DNA from: Hyaloperonospora brassicae
Lineage: Eukaryota > Oomycota > Peronosporomycetes > Peronosporales > Peronosporaceae
Assembly (NCBI GenBank): GCA_947650285.1
Contig: CANTFL010000015.1
Location: 1 to 64,000, forward strand
DNA: 64,000 bases
Direction of reading: 5' to 3'
Shown here: one piece after another, positions 45,985 to 56,484 of the stretch
Layout of the letters: each line of letters begins with the position of its first letter
Position numbering within the stretch: the first letter of the stretch is position 1
Notes under the pieces: model-generated
What the model saw: the letters and a program-made list of their open reading frames with translations, nothing else
What the model was told of the DNA's origin: nothing
Databases searched by the model: none
Position numbers and translations under genes: made by a program

Positions 45985-48382
45985 AGGTAAGGGAAAGGGA
46001 AAGGGAAAGCACGACGCGCGGCGCAGTCAAGTGGACGCGCGTGCGGTAAATGAGACACAATAAGCGTCGACGGAAGTTGCACTTGAAAGGCCGTGCAGCG
46101 CGTCTTCGGCTCCTTCTTCGCGTTGACGTTGCGGTTGTTGTTGTTGTTTTTGTCGTAGTTGTCCGCCTTTTTCTTCGTGTTGCGCTTCGGGGTCTTCGTC
46201 TCTTGCGTTTAGTTGGGTGCGCTCGCTTCCTCGTTGGCGCGCGCACTCTCTCGCTCACGCACTCCCTCACTCGCGCTCTCTGCCGCGTATATTGGGCCCC
46301 AGATGATGCCGTTGTAACCACCGCGTTGTTGATCGGTTTGTCGCATAGTGATAGCTGCAAGTCGGGGACCGCTCTTGCTTCTCTCTATCGGGAGAGAAAC
46401 CCTATCCCGCTCAAAAGGACGGTCGATACAAACAGCAGCAGCCAAAACATGGGTCCACGCAACATAACAGAATGTCGCTCTTTCTCGCAGCGAATTCGTT
46501 CTTGTCCACGGACTTGAGGTCCCTCATCTTTGTGTGTATGTGTCTACAAAAGAAGGATAGCCGGTATTACGACGCTCGCTTTTCTTCCGACGGTCAGCTG
46601 CAGTATCTTGTGACAAAGCCGACGATTGCCACGAAAGAATGTCGCGCGTCCGTCGGCAACTGCCTTTCATGAACCATCGGCCGATCGACCGCCTGCGCAT
46701 AGCGTGCACATCGGAGCCAATTGTTCCATGTACACTACGCGACGCGTCGGTTGGCACATGTGTGTGCAGCGATGAGGTCAAGAGCCATCGCCCCGAGGGA
46801 GAGGGAGAGCTCATCTCATCGCATGTCACTGAGAATGCATCGACCATGCGCAATATGCATTATTCCGTTTAACGGTGAGGTAGTGTTTGCGTCCGTCCAT
46901 CGTTCTTGACTATGGGACTGGACAGTGTCTCTGGGTATGCGCGTTGAGCACCATGTAGTCTCCTCTCTTTTCCTTGTACGTGCGAAGACGAGATGATCGC
47001 AATGGAAGGAGACGGTAAGGATCGTATGAGGCTTCGCTCGTGCGACGTCCAAGACCATCGTAACCGTCGATCGAGCGAAGTCCTTCAAATTCTCTGGACC
47101 CATTTACATTCATCGCCAAGTTGTGTAGTACAGCTATTCTCCTCGTCGACAGCGACGTTGCTTCGATTATCATGGGTGACAATCAGATGTATATAGTCAC
47201 AGACGTTGCTTCGTTTATCATGGCCGTGACAATCAGACTGTATAGTAGTCACAGACGTTGCTGCTGTTACAAAACAAAGTCGTGCTACGTATTGTGCGAT
47301 GCTTATGTGTGCTACGTATTGTGCGATGCTTATGCGTGCGACGCCATTGTTAAACTTTCTGCGATCGTCAGGTGCATGGGCCTCTTTTGATCTTCCGGGT
47401 CGGATCGCGCCAGCTTGTGGCAGTATACCGCCAGAAATGACCGCGCCATCACCTCAACCAATCAACGCGTCCCATGCGAACCGCTGAACCGGCTCGGCAT
47501 CACTTCAGCCAATCAATGCATTTACACAATCGCTGGAGGCAGTGGCGCGCTAGCGTCCCCCACGTTTCTTCATTTTTCATCTGACGACCACGTTGCCATC
47601 CGACACCTACGCCGCTATCCATTCTCACTTGTGTGTATACATTCGACGTTCGGCCCACCTGCTCAACAATACGGCCTCGTTGCCCCACTAGTGGCGACTT
47701 GGCCGAGCATCGCGAGCCTAGAAGAAGAAAGGGGGTCGAGGGATCTCTTCGGAGTTTGTGAAGAAGGGGTTTTCACGATCCTCTCCATATCAAAAGCACT
47801 TTGCATGTTTAGACTAACAAATGAAGACGACGATGCACTAACTGTAATAAACACTCACATATAAAGCACTCGCTAGCACTCGCTGTAATTAGTAGGTCAG
47901 CTGCAACATGCCGAACAGTATGACCGAAATGCTCACTGTAGCATGGAAGCACAGAGCCTTTCACGTCATGGTAGACCCACTCCTCCCTATTGTAAACACA
48001 GCGAACACCTGTCGGCAAACTGGCTACGATTACTTCTCGCCTTGGCAAATACACTCCAAGTCCACACAATCATACCACGCTTGCCACTCTTCAGCTCAAT
48101 GTCCAATTCAATCGTGAAGTAACGCCACGCATCACAACACTTACAGCAGCACCCTTCCCCGCTTCCTGTCTACCTTTCAAACAAGTGCTGATCTCGCTGC
48201 TAGTTACTTCGCACCACTGTCGCACACTCAGGAGCGGTCAGCGTGGTGCACCTCTGCGTACTTGTCCATCGGCGACACTTGCGATGATTGCCTGCACCAA
48301 TCGAGCACACACACACACAGCACAGCACAACGTCGCATCAGCTCCTTGTCCTGCACAACACCGCATCACCTGCATCAACTGT
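45985..48382. other. Intergenic, several short repeats
   Basis: Immediately upstream of the EF-hand-like gene is a GGGAAA triplicate (about 45990-46007). Short tandem repeats lie at 47154-47335. Open stretches 47415-47864 and 48185-48754 (plus) have no recognisable domain; the latter overlaps the Tim17-like gene on the other strand. No gene is supported. Confidence 0.4.
47154..47335. repeat. Two short tandem repeats
   Basis: A ~50-bp unit beginning GACGTTGCTTCG occurs at 47154 and 47202, with a partial third copy at 47254. A 27-bp unit beginning GTGCTACGTATTGTGCGATG is repeated twice at 47282-47335, with only its last two bases differing. Confidence 0.85.
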
Positions 48383-49047
48383 CTACTCTGCAGTGTGCCC
48401 AGCCACAATTACAATTACATACCAGAACGACGCGGCGCACATAGCAGCGCCCGCCGCAACGCCTGCGCCGACCCCCACGCGCATACTCTGCTTCACCATA
48501 CCCGGCACGACGCCCACGAGCGCCCCACCCACAGCTGCATTGATCGCGTCGTCCTTCTGACGAATCGTCGCGGCAAAGTACTCGCCCGACGAGTAGATGC
48601 AGCCCACGGCGGCAAACACGAGCTGCCGGTCAACACACCACGACCTCACTCGGTTAGTAAATGGGTACATTTACTCTCGGGCACTCATGTAGCCATCGAC
48701 GCAACGTACCGAGCGCACGCCGAGGTGCTTGAGTTGGCTCGAGAGCGTGGGTAGCTTGGCACCTAAAGTCAGCATACAGTAATCAAGTAACAACACGCCC
48801 GCGCATCGCAGTCCAGCAAGCAGGTGTCGGCTAGCGTAGAGCGCTCTCCTATCAAAGGTAGCGACATACCGAGTTTCGGGATGGCCCACACAGACTCGAC
48901 GGAGCCAACAGCGGCACCGAAGAAGGCACCTGCACCCTGTAACAGTAGCAACGATATTGTGAGTCCTCAGGTGGCGCGAGAGGCGACGCACGGAGAGGTT
49001 CGCACCGTCGCGTGCACAATCTTTTCGCTTCCTGTCGGTCCGTTCAT
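48383..49047 (-). CDS. Tim17/22/23-family protein, NDUFA11-like
   Basis: Exons on the minus strand are 49047-49006, 48936-48870, 48762-48710 and 48622-48383; introns are 69, 107 and 87 nt with GTGCGA, GTATGT and GTACGT donors. The joined frame gives 133 residues beginning MNGPTGSEKIVHAT. Gly- and Ala-rich membrane helices GAGAFFGAAVGSVESVWAI, FAAVGCIYSSGEYF, INAAVGGALVGVV and VGVGAGVAAGAAMCAASFW are typical of the Tim17 superfamily. The size and the motif DDAINAAVGG fit the complex I membrane subunit NDUFA11 (B14.7) better than an import channel. A perfect GTATGT near the end of exon 4 could open a further intron and alter the last residues. Location: mitochondrial inner membrane, by family. 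Confidence 0.75.
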
Positions 49048-50057
49048 TTGGGCGTGAGGTGTTTTATTGAGCGGCTCCGAAAGCGGTCGTCTGATTGGTC
49101 GAGTGGGGGACAAGTGGACGCTCGTGTTTCGTAAATTGACAGCTGTGCGTGTAGCGCAGGTTGGGGTATAGTGTGAGGATTGAGCGGGCACGAACGAGTA
49201 TCTTTGTGCTTGGGGCAAAACGATAGTGTGTGAAGCTCTGCTGATGCATCGTGATTGCTAGTTGAAAACTACTCCAACACCCGTGGGAAGGCCACTGGCC
49301 GGCTCCAATTTCTGATTTATCTCCCAATTCGGGAGGCCCTGTCGGGTACTCCATGACCCCTTAACTTACATAGACATATCCTGATCATGATCTGCTCGTT
49401 ACCACACTAACACGAAACTCGTCTACATTGTGAGTCACTGCGTGCCATGTGCTCCATCCGATGCCACAAGACTTCATCTATCGATCAGTGGTGACCTATG
49501 CGTAGCACATATAATTGTTGCTGCAACGTACCTTTCGAACGTGCTGTCTTCGAGTAAAGTTGTACGCCCACGTAGCAGACTCTATCGAGCTTACCTCAAT
49601 CAGGCAAAGCGATGCACAGGCCTGACACGAAGTTTAGCTTAGTTGGCAGTAGCTCGCTGCCCCGTTCAGCACGACAGCAGACCGTACCATTTTGCGATGG
49701 TTGTGATACCATACAAAAACACGCTGCACTTCCTGCTGCGATACGAAAGACCGATCGGGTCAGCTGACCTGGTCGTAACGGCCGGACCAGACATCGCCAC
49801 GATCCACATGCTACTAACAATCGCCCGACTCCTGAGGCACTTTTTGCATTCACTGTCTGCTGTGCCAAGCGACCCTGCGCAACTTCGGCCATCCGACTAC
49901 TTAAAGCGTGACAACATTTTGCTCTGACACAACGATAAAACAGTGACAAGGGGACGTCCGCGTCCATGCAATCGCTTCTTCGACAGCTGTCCTTAGTTAC
50001 TGCAACATGCATCTTGACATGATCGCACTGCTGCGTCTTTGCTTTTTGGGGGCAAAG
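49048..50057. other. No recognisable gene
   Basis: This is upstream sequence of the Tim17-like gene, then DNA without a supported ORF up to gypsy E2. The last five bases (CAAAG, 50053-50057) are the target duplication of E2. Confidence 0.4.
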
Positions 50058-50451
50058 TGTTATGGGGCACACCCTTGCGTGAACTTAACGCAAGGGTTTC
50101 AGGTGCCCCGACAGACGTACACGAGGCGAACGAGGAAGCGTAGGATAAGGAGAAAGTAAAACTGTTGTATTAATATAATTAAGTCTTCTTGCTAGTGTCT
50201 CTTTGTTTTACCTGACTTAATTATGTTAATATAACTGAGTGTATGGTGACGTCTCGTCACCACTCATTGCGCGCGTCCTGCGGCGATTGGTGGGTTGATA
50301 TCATTACGATATCAACCAATGAGCAGACCCTTTGGTCGCTTCACCAATATCACCATTATCGGTGATATTGTTCAAAGAATATTCACTTAATATTCTTTGT
50401 TGTCACTTTCTTTTATAGTGACACTTCCATGTAACGGGCTGCCCCGTTACA
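50058..50451 (-). repeat. E2 3' LTR
   Basis: The LTR starts TGTTATGGGG (worn outer end; the partner has TGTAACGGGG) and ends CCCCGTTACA. Internal hairpins include ACCCTTGCGT with ACGCAAGGGT (around 50071-50098) and GGTTGATATC-type pairs. An A/T-rich TATTAATATAATT near 50168 faces the antisense gene and could serve as its core promoter; this is inference. Confidence 0.95.
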
Positions 50452-50462
50452 TCACCCCCCTT
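50452..50462 (-). other. E2 polypurine tract
   Basis: On the minus strand AAGGGGGGTGA directly abuts the 3' LTR, equivalent to AGGGGGA in E1. Confidence 0.7.
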
Positions 50463-50583
50463 AACTGATAGTCACCGTGTGACTATCGAAAATTATGGCG
50501 GCCACCCGTTGGGCGCCATTGGGACAGGGAGCACTTGTTATGTCAGTTCCGTTCATAACTCAACCTGACCTCGCATAGTTAAC

Positions 50584-52189
50584 ATGTCTATGCGGGGTGA
50601 CTCAAGGCACACAGAGTCTGTGCCTGTGCCAGCTTCTGCGGCAGACGATTCGTCGTCTGCTGCTCGTTCTTCGCCTGCAGCAAGAGGTGCTGCAGGTGCA
50701 CGCGGTAGCAGCACCGCGTGCGCATGATGACCCCGACATTGAGGTCATCTATTCTGGCGAGTCAGACGTGTCTGACTCGGGCAATGCTGCAGAGGCGTCT
50801 CGCTCACCGGCGACGCCTCAGTGTTCGCCAAGGCCACTGCCGAACGAACGGACTCGTGAGTTGCAACACAGTCTGTTCGGCAGTGATGACGAATCTGATG
50901 ATGAGTATGTTTGCTCATCACCGAAATCAGCTCGTGCTCCTTCGCACGAGCGACCTGACGATGATGCTACCCATCGTCATAATGACAACCGTGGTACCAA
51001 CAAAGGTACCACCGTGAAGCGTGATGAGCTGAAGCCGTGGCGTTTGCCCGAACGGCTCATCAATAGCTTGTCTCACGAGACAAGCCAACACCATCGAATA
51101 CCCTTCTTCGATGCGACTGAGCTTCACGGCTTGACTCCCAGCGCGAAGAACTTTCGCGCTGAGGAAGAATTTTATCTCGATGTCTTCCTTAGACATCGAT
51201 GGTACAACAGCAACCAAAAGCGTGACAAAGCCTCGCTTTTGGCTGCGTGGAACGCGTTCGTCCAAAACGTAAAGAATTTTGGACGAGAAGGGTGGCTCAA
51301 GAAACTTGAGGCGACACGCCTCAGGTTCGAAAAGCGAACGCCAACCGGTGCCAGGTACCGGTTGCACTGTTTGTCGAGTGAGGCAGGCATTCCTTGCCTC
51401 ACATGGGGAGACCCTTGTGCGAGTTGTGTTGACAACTTGCAGCGTGCACATAGGGACGTGTATTCCCTAAGTTCGCCCTGGGGAAGGGCACACATCTCGG
51501 AGGAGATGCGTGACGCGATTGCAAGCTTGCAATCCGTCTACAAGCGCCTAGGGCGCGTGTTTACCGATGGGCCCGAGGACTCATCGGATGGGTCTCGTCA
51601 TACTGGCGGACGAGACCTTCAACATCCATCAACAGCTGAGAGCGGGGCTCCCAGCTGTTCCAAGAGGGTGGATACCCCCGCCACTGGACGAGGTAGCTCG
51701 TCCTTGATCCTGAATCGTCACGGTGATTCAAGATACGCTCCACTAGAAAGCGTTGACCACCGTGAGCATCCACCAAAGAATGTGGTGGAGGAGGAAAGAC
51801 CTCCTCCAGATGATTCGGTTCACCATCTCGACCCTTACGAGATGGATCGCGCAATCGATGAATTGCGCGATGACTTGAAGCACGAGCGCGACCGGCGCTA
51901 CGCTTTGACGGATACCGTGCGGAAGAACCGCAAGGATCACGAGGCTGATCGGGCGAGGGGTCGCGCCGATTATGCCACAGCGCAGCTTCAGGTCGAGCGG
52001 GATGTCCACTCCCTTTACGGCGAGCTGGCGACAGCTCGCGGTGATATATCTATGTTAAGTTCCGAGGTATCATATCTGCTCGATCGTACGGATCGTCAGG
52101 AGCGCGAGCGCAAGAACTTGATGGATGTTCTTGAACGTGGGGGCTATCTTCATCGGAAGAAGAAGGCTCGTACTGACAGTACGGCCTGA
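50584..52189 (+). CDS. Antisense protein of gypsy E2, unknown function
   Basis: This gene of about 530 codons lies on the strand opposite gag-pol, starting 132 bp inside the 3' LTR. The ATG of MSMRGD (50584) is shared with E1. In E2 a one-base insertion near 50706 shifts the frame; downstream, 50597-52189 is open. Parts: a Ser/Ala-rich start; an acidic region with [16 protein letters not shown], which resembles a SUMO-interacting motif; and a conserved core (about residues 180-320). The core has a Cys cluster C-x6-C-x2-C-x7-H at 51395-51452 ([19 protein letters not shown]), a possible metal site. A proline-rich linker, a charged coiled coil (about 415-510) and a basic end (RKKKAR) follow. The last ~630 bp overlap the pol linker and chromodomain on the other strand. 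No known family is recognised. Its layout recalls antisense regulatory proteins of some retroviruses, by analogy only. Confidence 0.75.
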
Positions 52190-55100
52190 GTCGCCCCACG
52201 TAAAACGTAGGATGCGTGCGCATCCTACGTGGCAATTCGATCGTGTATGCATTGCCCTTGCGATGCAACACTCGAAATGGCCCAATGTACTTCGGCAGTA
52301 GTTTACTATTGCCGACACTACTGACTCCATGTCCAGGTAAGTTTACCGTAGACAGTAGTACTAGGTCGTTAACTTTAAATGAAAGAACATTTGCTCTTCC
52401 ATTCTTGTCTGCGTTCCGTTTCTGACGGTCCACCGCATTTGCGATGGAGTCCTGAACGAAACGGACTACCGCTTCTCGAGTCAGCAGGAAGTTCTCTGCT
52501 GACTCTTTGTTTTGTCTTTCAGTGCGCTTCGTGCGCACTGCTAAGAGATTGTTCTCTTCTTCAGCGAGGTTGTCTTCTTCCTCGCTGGAATAATCGTTGA
52601 CGATGCTGAATATACCAGCATCGTCATCATCATCCGAGTCAATAATAGCGTCGTCGCTATTATTGAGGTGATCTTCTTCATCGATGTCGACTTGATCGAC
52701 ATCGGCATCATACGTGACGACGTTAGAGTCGACACGTGATGAGCAAGAGCCAAAACAGTTTTTGCTCGAGCGAGTCCCTCCCCCCTTATCCAAAAGTCAC
52801 ACTCTAGAAGGGTGGGCACACGTGGATGGCGTAGGCCATTCACGTAAAACGGTGTGTGCTGTGTGGAAGCATGCACCGAATTATTGATGGCGAATTCCAC
52901 CATGGGTAGGAATTCGCTCCAACTCGGAAACGAGTGGACATATCCTCGAAGGATCTCTTCGAGGACACGGTTCACACGTTCCGTCTGACCATCTGTTTCG
53001 GGATGGTCAGAAGTAGACATCTTCAATCGTGTTCCCAATGTGCGGAACACGGTTTGCCAAAATGCCGCCGTGAACCGGGGGTCACGGTCGGACACAAGTT
53101 CACGGGGTAACCCGTGGAGTCTAAAGACCGTGTCGAGAAAGACACGAGCACAACCTTGAGCCTTGATCGACTCAGGGACTGCAGCAAGATGCACCATCTT
53201 GCTGAATCGGTCAACAAACACAAGAATACCAGTATTCTTGTGAGCGTCTTCGGGAAAACCGAAGACGAAGTCCATTGAAACGGACTGCCAGCACTCTGTC
53301 GGAACAGGCAGAGGCTGCAATGGCGCACGGGATGAAGGACTAGGCTTCACCCGTTGACAAATCTCGCAAGCACGTATGTACTTGCGGACAAACTGATACT
53401 GGCTTGGCCAGTAAAAGTCACGTCTTACCGTGAGGTAAGTCTTTTCTCTACTACGATAGCCGCTTGTTGGGGCATCGTGACACTCATACATGATGCGTAA
53501 ACGCAAATCATGATGAGCGGGGACGACGACACGAGGCGTGTCGTCGGCAACAGCTGTACAGTACAGCAATCCGTTGCGTGTAATATACCGATCCGACGAG
53601 GATCGGTACAAAGCTGGTAAATCCCTCATGGATTTATTGGATGGATTCACCAGATGATCCATCAATCGCAGAAGATCCTTATCTTCCGCGTATGCCTTTC
53701 GTACGTCGTCAAGTAAACTTGACGACGGGACACTGACTGACAGTGTCGCAACAGTGGGCTTATCCTCACTGTTGATTTGTGCGTCCGGCTCGAAATCGGG
53801 CCGGCGCGAAAGCGCATCAGCGACGACATTGAGTCGTCCTGGTTTATACTCCACGGAGAAGCTGTACTCCGCGAAGAAAGACAGCCACCTCGCCATCCTT
53901 TGCGAGAGGTGTAGGCTGTTTACGGCCGTGCGTAATGACGCATGGTCCGTATAGACAACAAACGGTCTATCTCCCAAGAGATAGACGCGAAACTTAGCCA
54001 GTGCGTACTTCATGGCAAGGAGTTCCTTGTCATGCACTGGGTAATTACGCTCAGCTGCTTGCAGCTGACGCGACTGATAACAGATGACGCGCTCCGCGCC
54101 ATCTGCATCGAACTGCATTAACGCACAGCCGATTGCAAAATCGCTGGCGTCACAGACCACATGAAATGGTCTGTCCTGATCTGCAATCGCCAAGATCGGC
54201 GATTGCATCAAGCTTTGCTTGATACCCTCAAAGGAACGCTGGCACTCAGCGTTCCATGACCACTTGACATTTTTCTTGAGTAAGCAAGAAAGATGAACAG
54301 TCATCTCGGCGTAGTTGCGCGAGAACTTGTGCAAGTACGCCGCTAGACCAAGGAACTTCCTTAGTCCCTTGACATCGACTGGCACTGGCCAGTCGGTGAT
54401 CGCCTTGATCTTTTCGGGATCAGGGCGTACGCCGTGTTTACCCACGATGCACCCAAGAAGTGGTATTTCGCTAGCCGCGAATATACACTTCTTGAGGTTG
54501 GCGTACAACTTGTTCTTGCGCATAAGTTGAAGAACCTGACGAACGTGAGTTCTGTGAACTTCAACGTCCGTCTTTCCGTCCATAGCCCGGTTATGGACGA
54601 ACACATCGTCGAAGTAACTCGGTGCGAAGTCTCGCACCGGTCTCAACAGATTTGTAACGCATCTGTTTAATGTTGCAGGGGCATTGCTCGGCCTCTGTGG
54701 CATAACTAGCCACTCCCACAGCATCCCGCTGGGGGTACTCACTGCTGTGAACGGGATGTCCCGTTCAAATGACACGCATGAGGATCTGATAGAATCCATC
54801 CATCAGATCCATGGACGAAAAGATGGTACTCTTTGACATAACATCTATGATTACGTCCTTCCTCGGTATCGGCGTCTGAGCCGGGACCGTTGCAGCATTC
54901 AATTTGTTGAATGCGTGCACTATCCGCCACCCTCCTGTGGCCTTTCGCACACAGATCGTCGGAGAGCTGTGAGGGGATGTTGATTCCCTCACATGGCCCG
55001 CTGCTAAGCGATCGGCAAAGAACTTGTCGATCGCTGATACTTGTTCACGAGGCAGTGGCCACTGCTTCATGACACAGTACTTCGAGCCCGGTTTGAGCTC

Positions 55101-56484
55101 GATCTCGTGTCGAGTGCCTTTGTCCTTAGGCAACTCGCAAGGTACGGATTCAGGGAACACATCCTTGAATTCGATCAAATCCTTATACAAAGGATTTGCC
55201 TGGAGCGACCTCCAGGATTGGGACGCGTATCGCTCAATCCGAGTCTTCTCATCGAGGACACTTTCGTCCATCGATGAGCTGCTGAGAACCCGTTCTTTCT
55301 CATCAAATACTGTTGCCGACCGAATATCGGCCACATACTCATCCTTTGTGACGAGTATGCAGATCTGCTTGACTTTGCCACTACGCAGATCACGCAAGAA
55401 CCGTTTCGGTTCTAGCGTTGGAAACTGAGTTATCTCCGAAGTTAACTTCGGAGGCACAATCAGATCAAGCGTATAAGCGCCTACGCTTGATCCGTCATTA
55501 ACCAAGACGTTCAACGTCTCGGTTACTTCCTGGGAACTTCTTTCCACAGGTTGCTGAAGGCCTAATTCTTCAGCAAGTGACTCTTGAGGAATTCCTTCCT
55601 CAAGTACGTGGGGACTTATTCCCTCGACGTCTTCTGACTGTGGCTGTGCAACCACAGTCAGGCAACGATCCTCTACGGTCGACTCTCCAGTCGACCTAGG
55701 ATTTCCATGTTGCCCTTTGGAGGCAACATGTTTCTTTCTTCTAAGATGCTGCCCGCTAGGCATGCATCCATGTCCCGGTCCACTCGACTTATTCGAGTGG
55801 TGGACCTTCGGCGCAGCCTGTACTTCTGTACAGCCGCCGGGAGATTGCTCCACAGTGTAGTGATCAATTACACTGTGATCTTGTGCAGTCGTGCTAACGA
55901 CCGAACCGCAAGTGAGGCCATCGCACTCACTCGCAGAACATCCACACGCTTGTGGACGCTCCAAGATGTTCATCAGATGGCCATCTGATGAACAAGTGGC
56001 AAGCATCTTCACGGATCGATGCTGCCAGCTCACCCTTGGCTCGTACTTTCTGAGCCAAGGTAGTCCCAGGATGACATCAAATTTGTCATCCAGATCTAGT
56101 ACGATGAAGTCATCATCGTACTGTTCGCCCTCTAACGTGTAGTGGATTCCTACTACACGTTTCTCAACGGTTATCGATGCGCCTGTTGCAAGGCGCACCG
56201 TCATCCTCGTGAGGGGAATGTCGCGCTCAACGAACTTGAGCCTACGACCCTCTAGTGACTGGCGACGAACAAAGTTGTTCGACGCCCCACAGTCTACTAG
56301 GGCACGAAGCGACAAATCATTTGTCGCTTCCAACTTCAAGGTGATGAGCGAAACGTCATCACCAGGTGCAGAGACACACAATGATTGTGTATCTGGAGCA
56401 ACTTTCGTCAAGAGATTTGCAAATTCTCTTGAGGTTGCTCGATCAGTAGGGCGCTCCGCCCCTACTGACCCCGACCATTTTTTG
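51561..56484 (-). pseudogene. pol: Pol polyprotein of E2, nearly complete but frameshifted
   Basis: Expressed by -1 frameshifting at 56477-56483. Protease: ALVDCGASNNFV, near 56300. Reverse transcriptase: 55150-54200, with SSMDLMDGFYQ and catalytic SYFDDVF near 54610; a net 7-base insertion at about 54765-54775 breaks it. RNase H: 54200-53800 (VVCDASDFAIG, HDKELLAMKYAL, YTDHASL). Integrase: 53500-52850. In its zinc finger the second His is Tyr (TSGYRSREK); catalytic acids are present in SMDFVFGFP, VSDRDPRF and TDGQTERVNRVLEE. A one-base slip at the G-run near 52790 precedes the acidic linker and GPY/F domain ([18 protein letters not shown]). A single TAG at 52050-52052 interrupts an otherwise open frame through to the chromodomain (51752-51590, [17 protein letters not shown]). 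Compared with E1, most of the frame is intact. Confidence 0.93.
56444..56483 (-). promoter_or_regulatory. E2 gag/pol -1 frameshift signal
   Basis: On the minus strand the slippery heptamer A-AAA-AAT (56483-56477) sits in register with the gag frame (xxA AAA AAT). A 9-nt spacer (56476-56468) leads to a perfect 8-bp stem CAGTAGGG/CCCTACTG (56467-56460 with 56451-56444) and an 8-nt loop. The gag stop TAG (56464-56462) lies in the stem. Slipping back one base enters a frame that is open into the protease. Confidence 0.8.

Noticed and set aside
50597..52189. The antisense ORF as a mere shadow of pol
   Set aside because: Its first ~325 codons lie downstream of the pol stop, and its protein sequence is conserved between two diverged copies.
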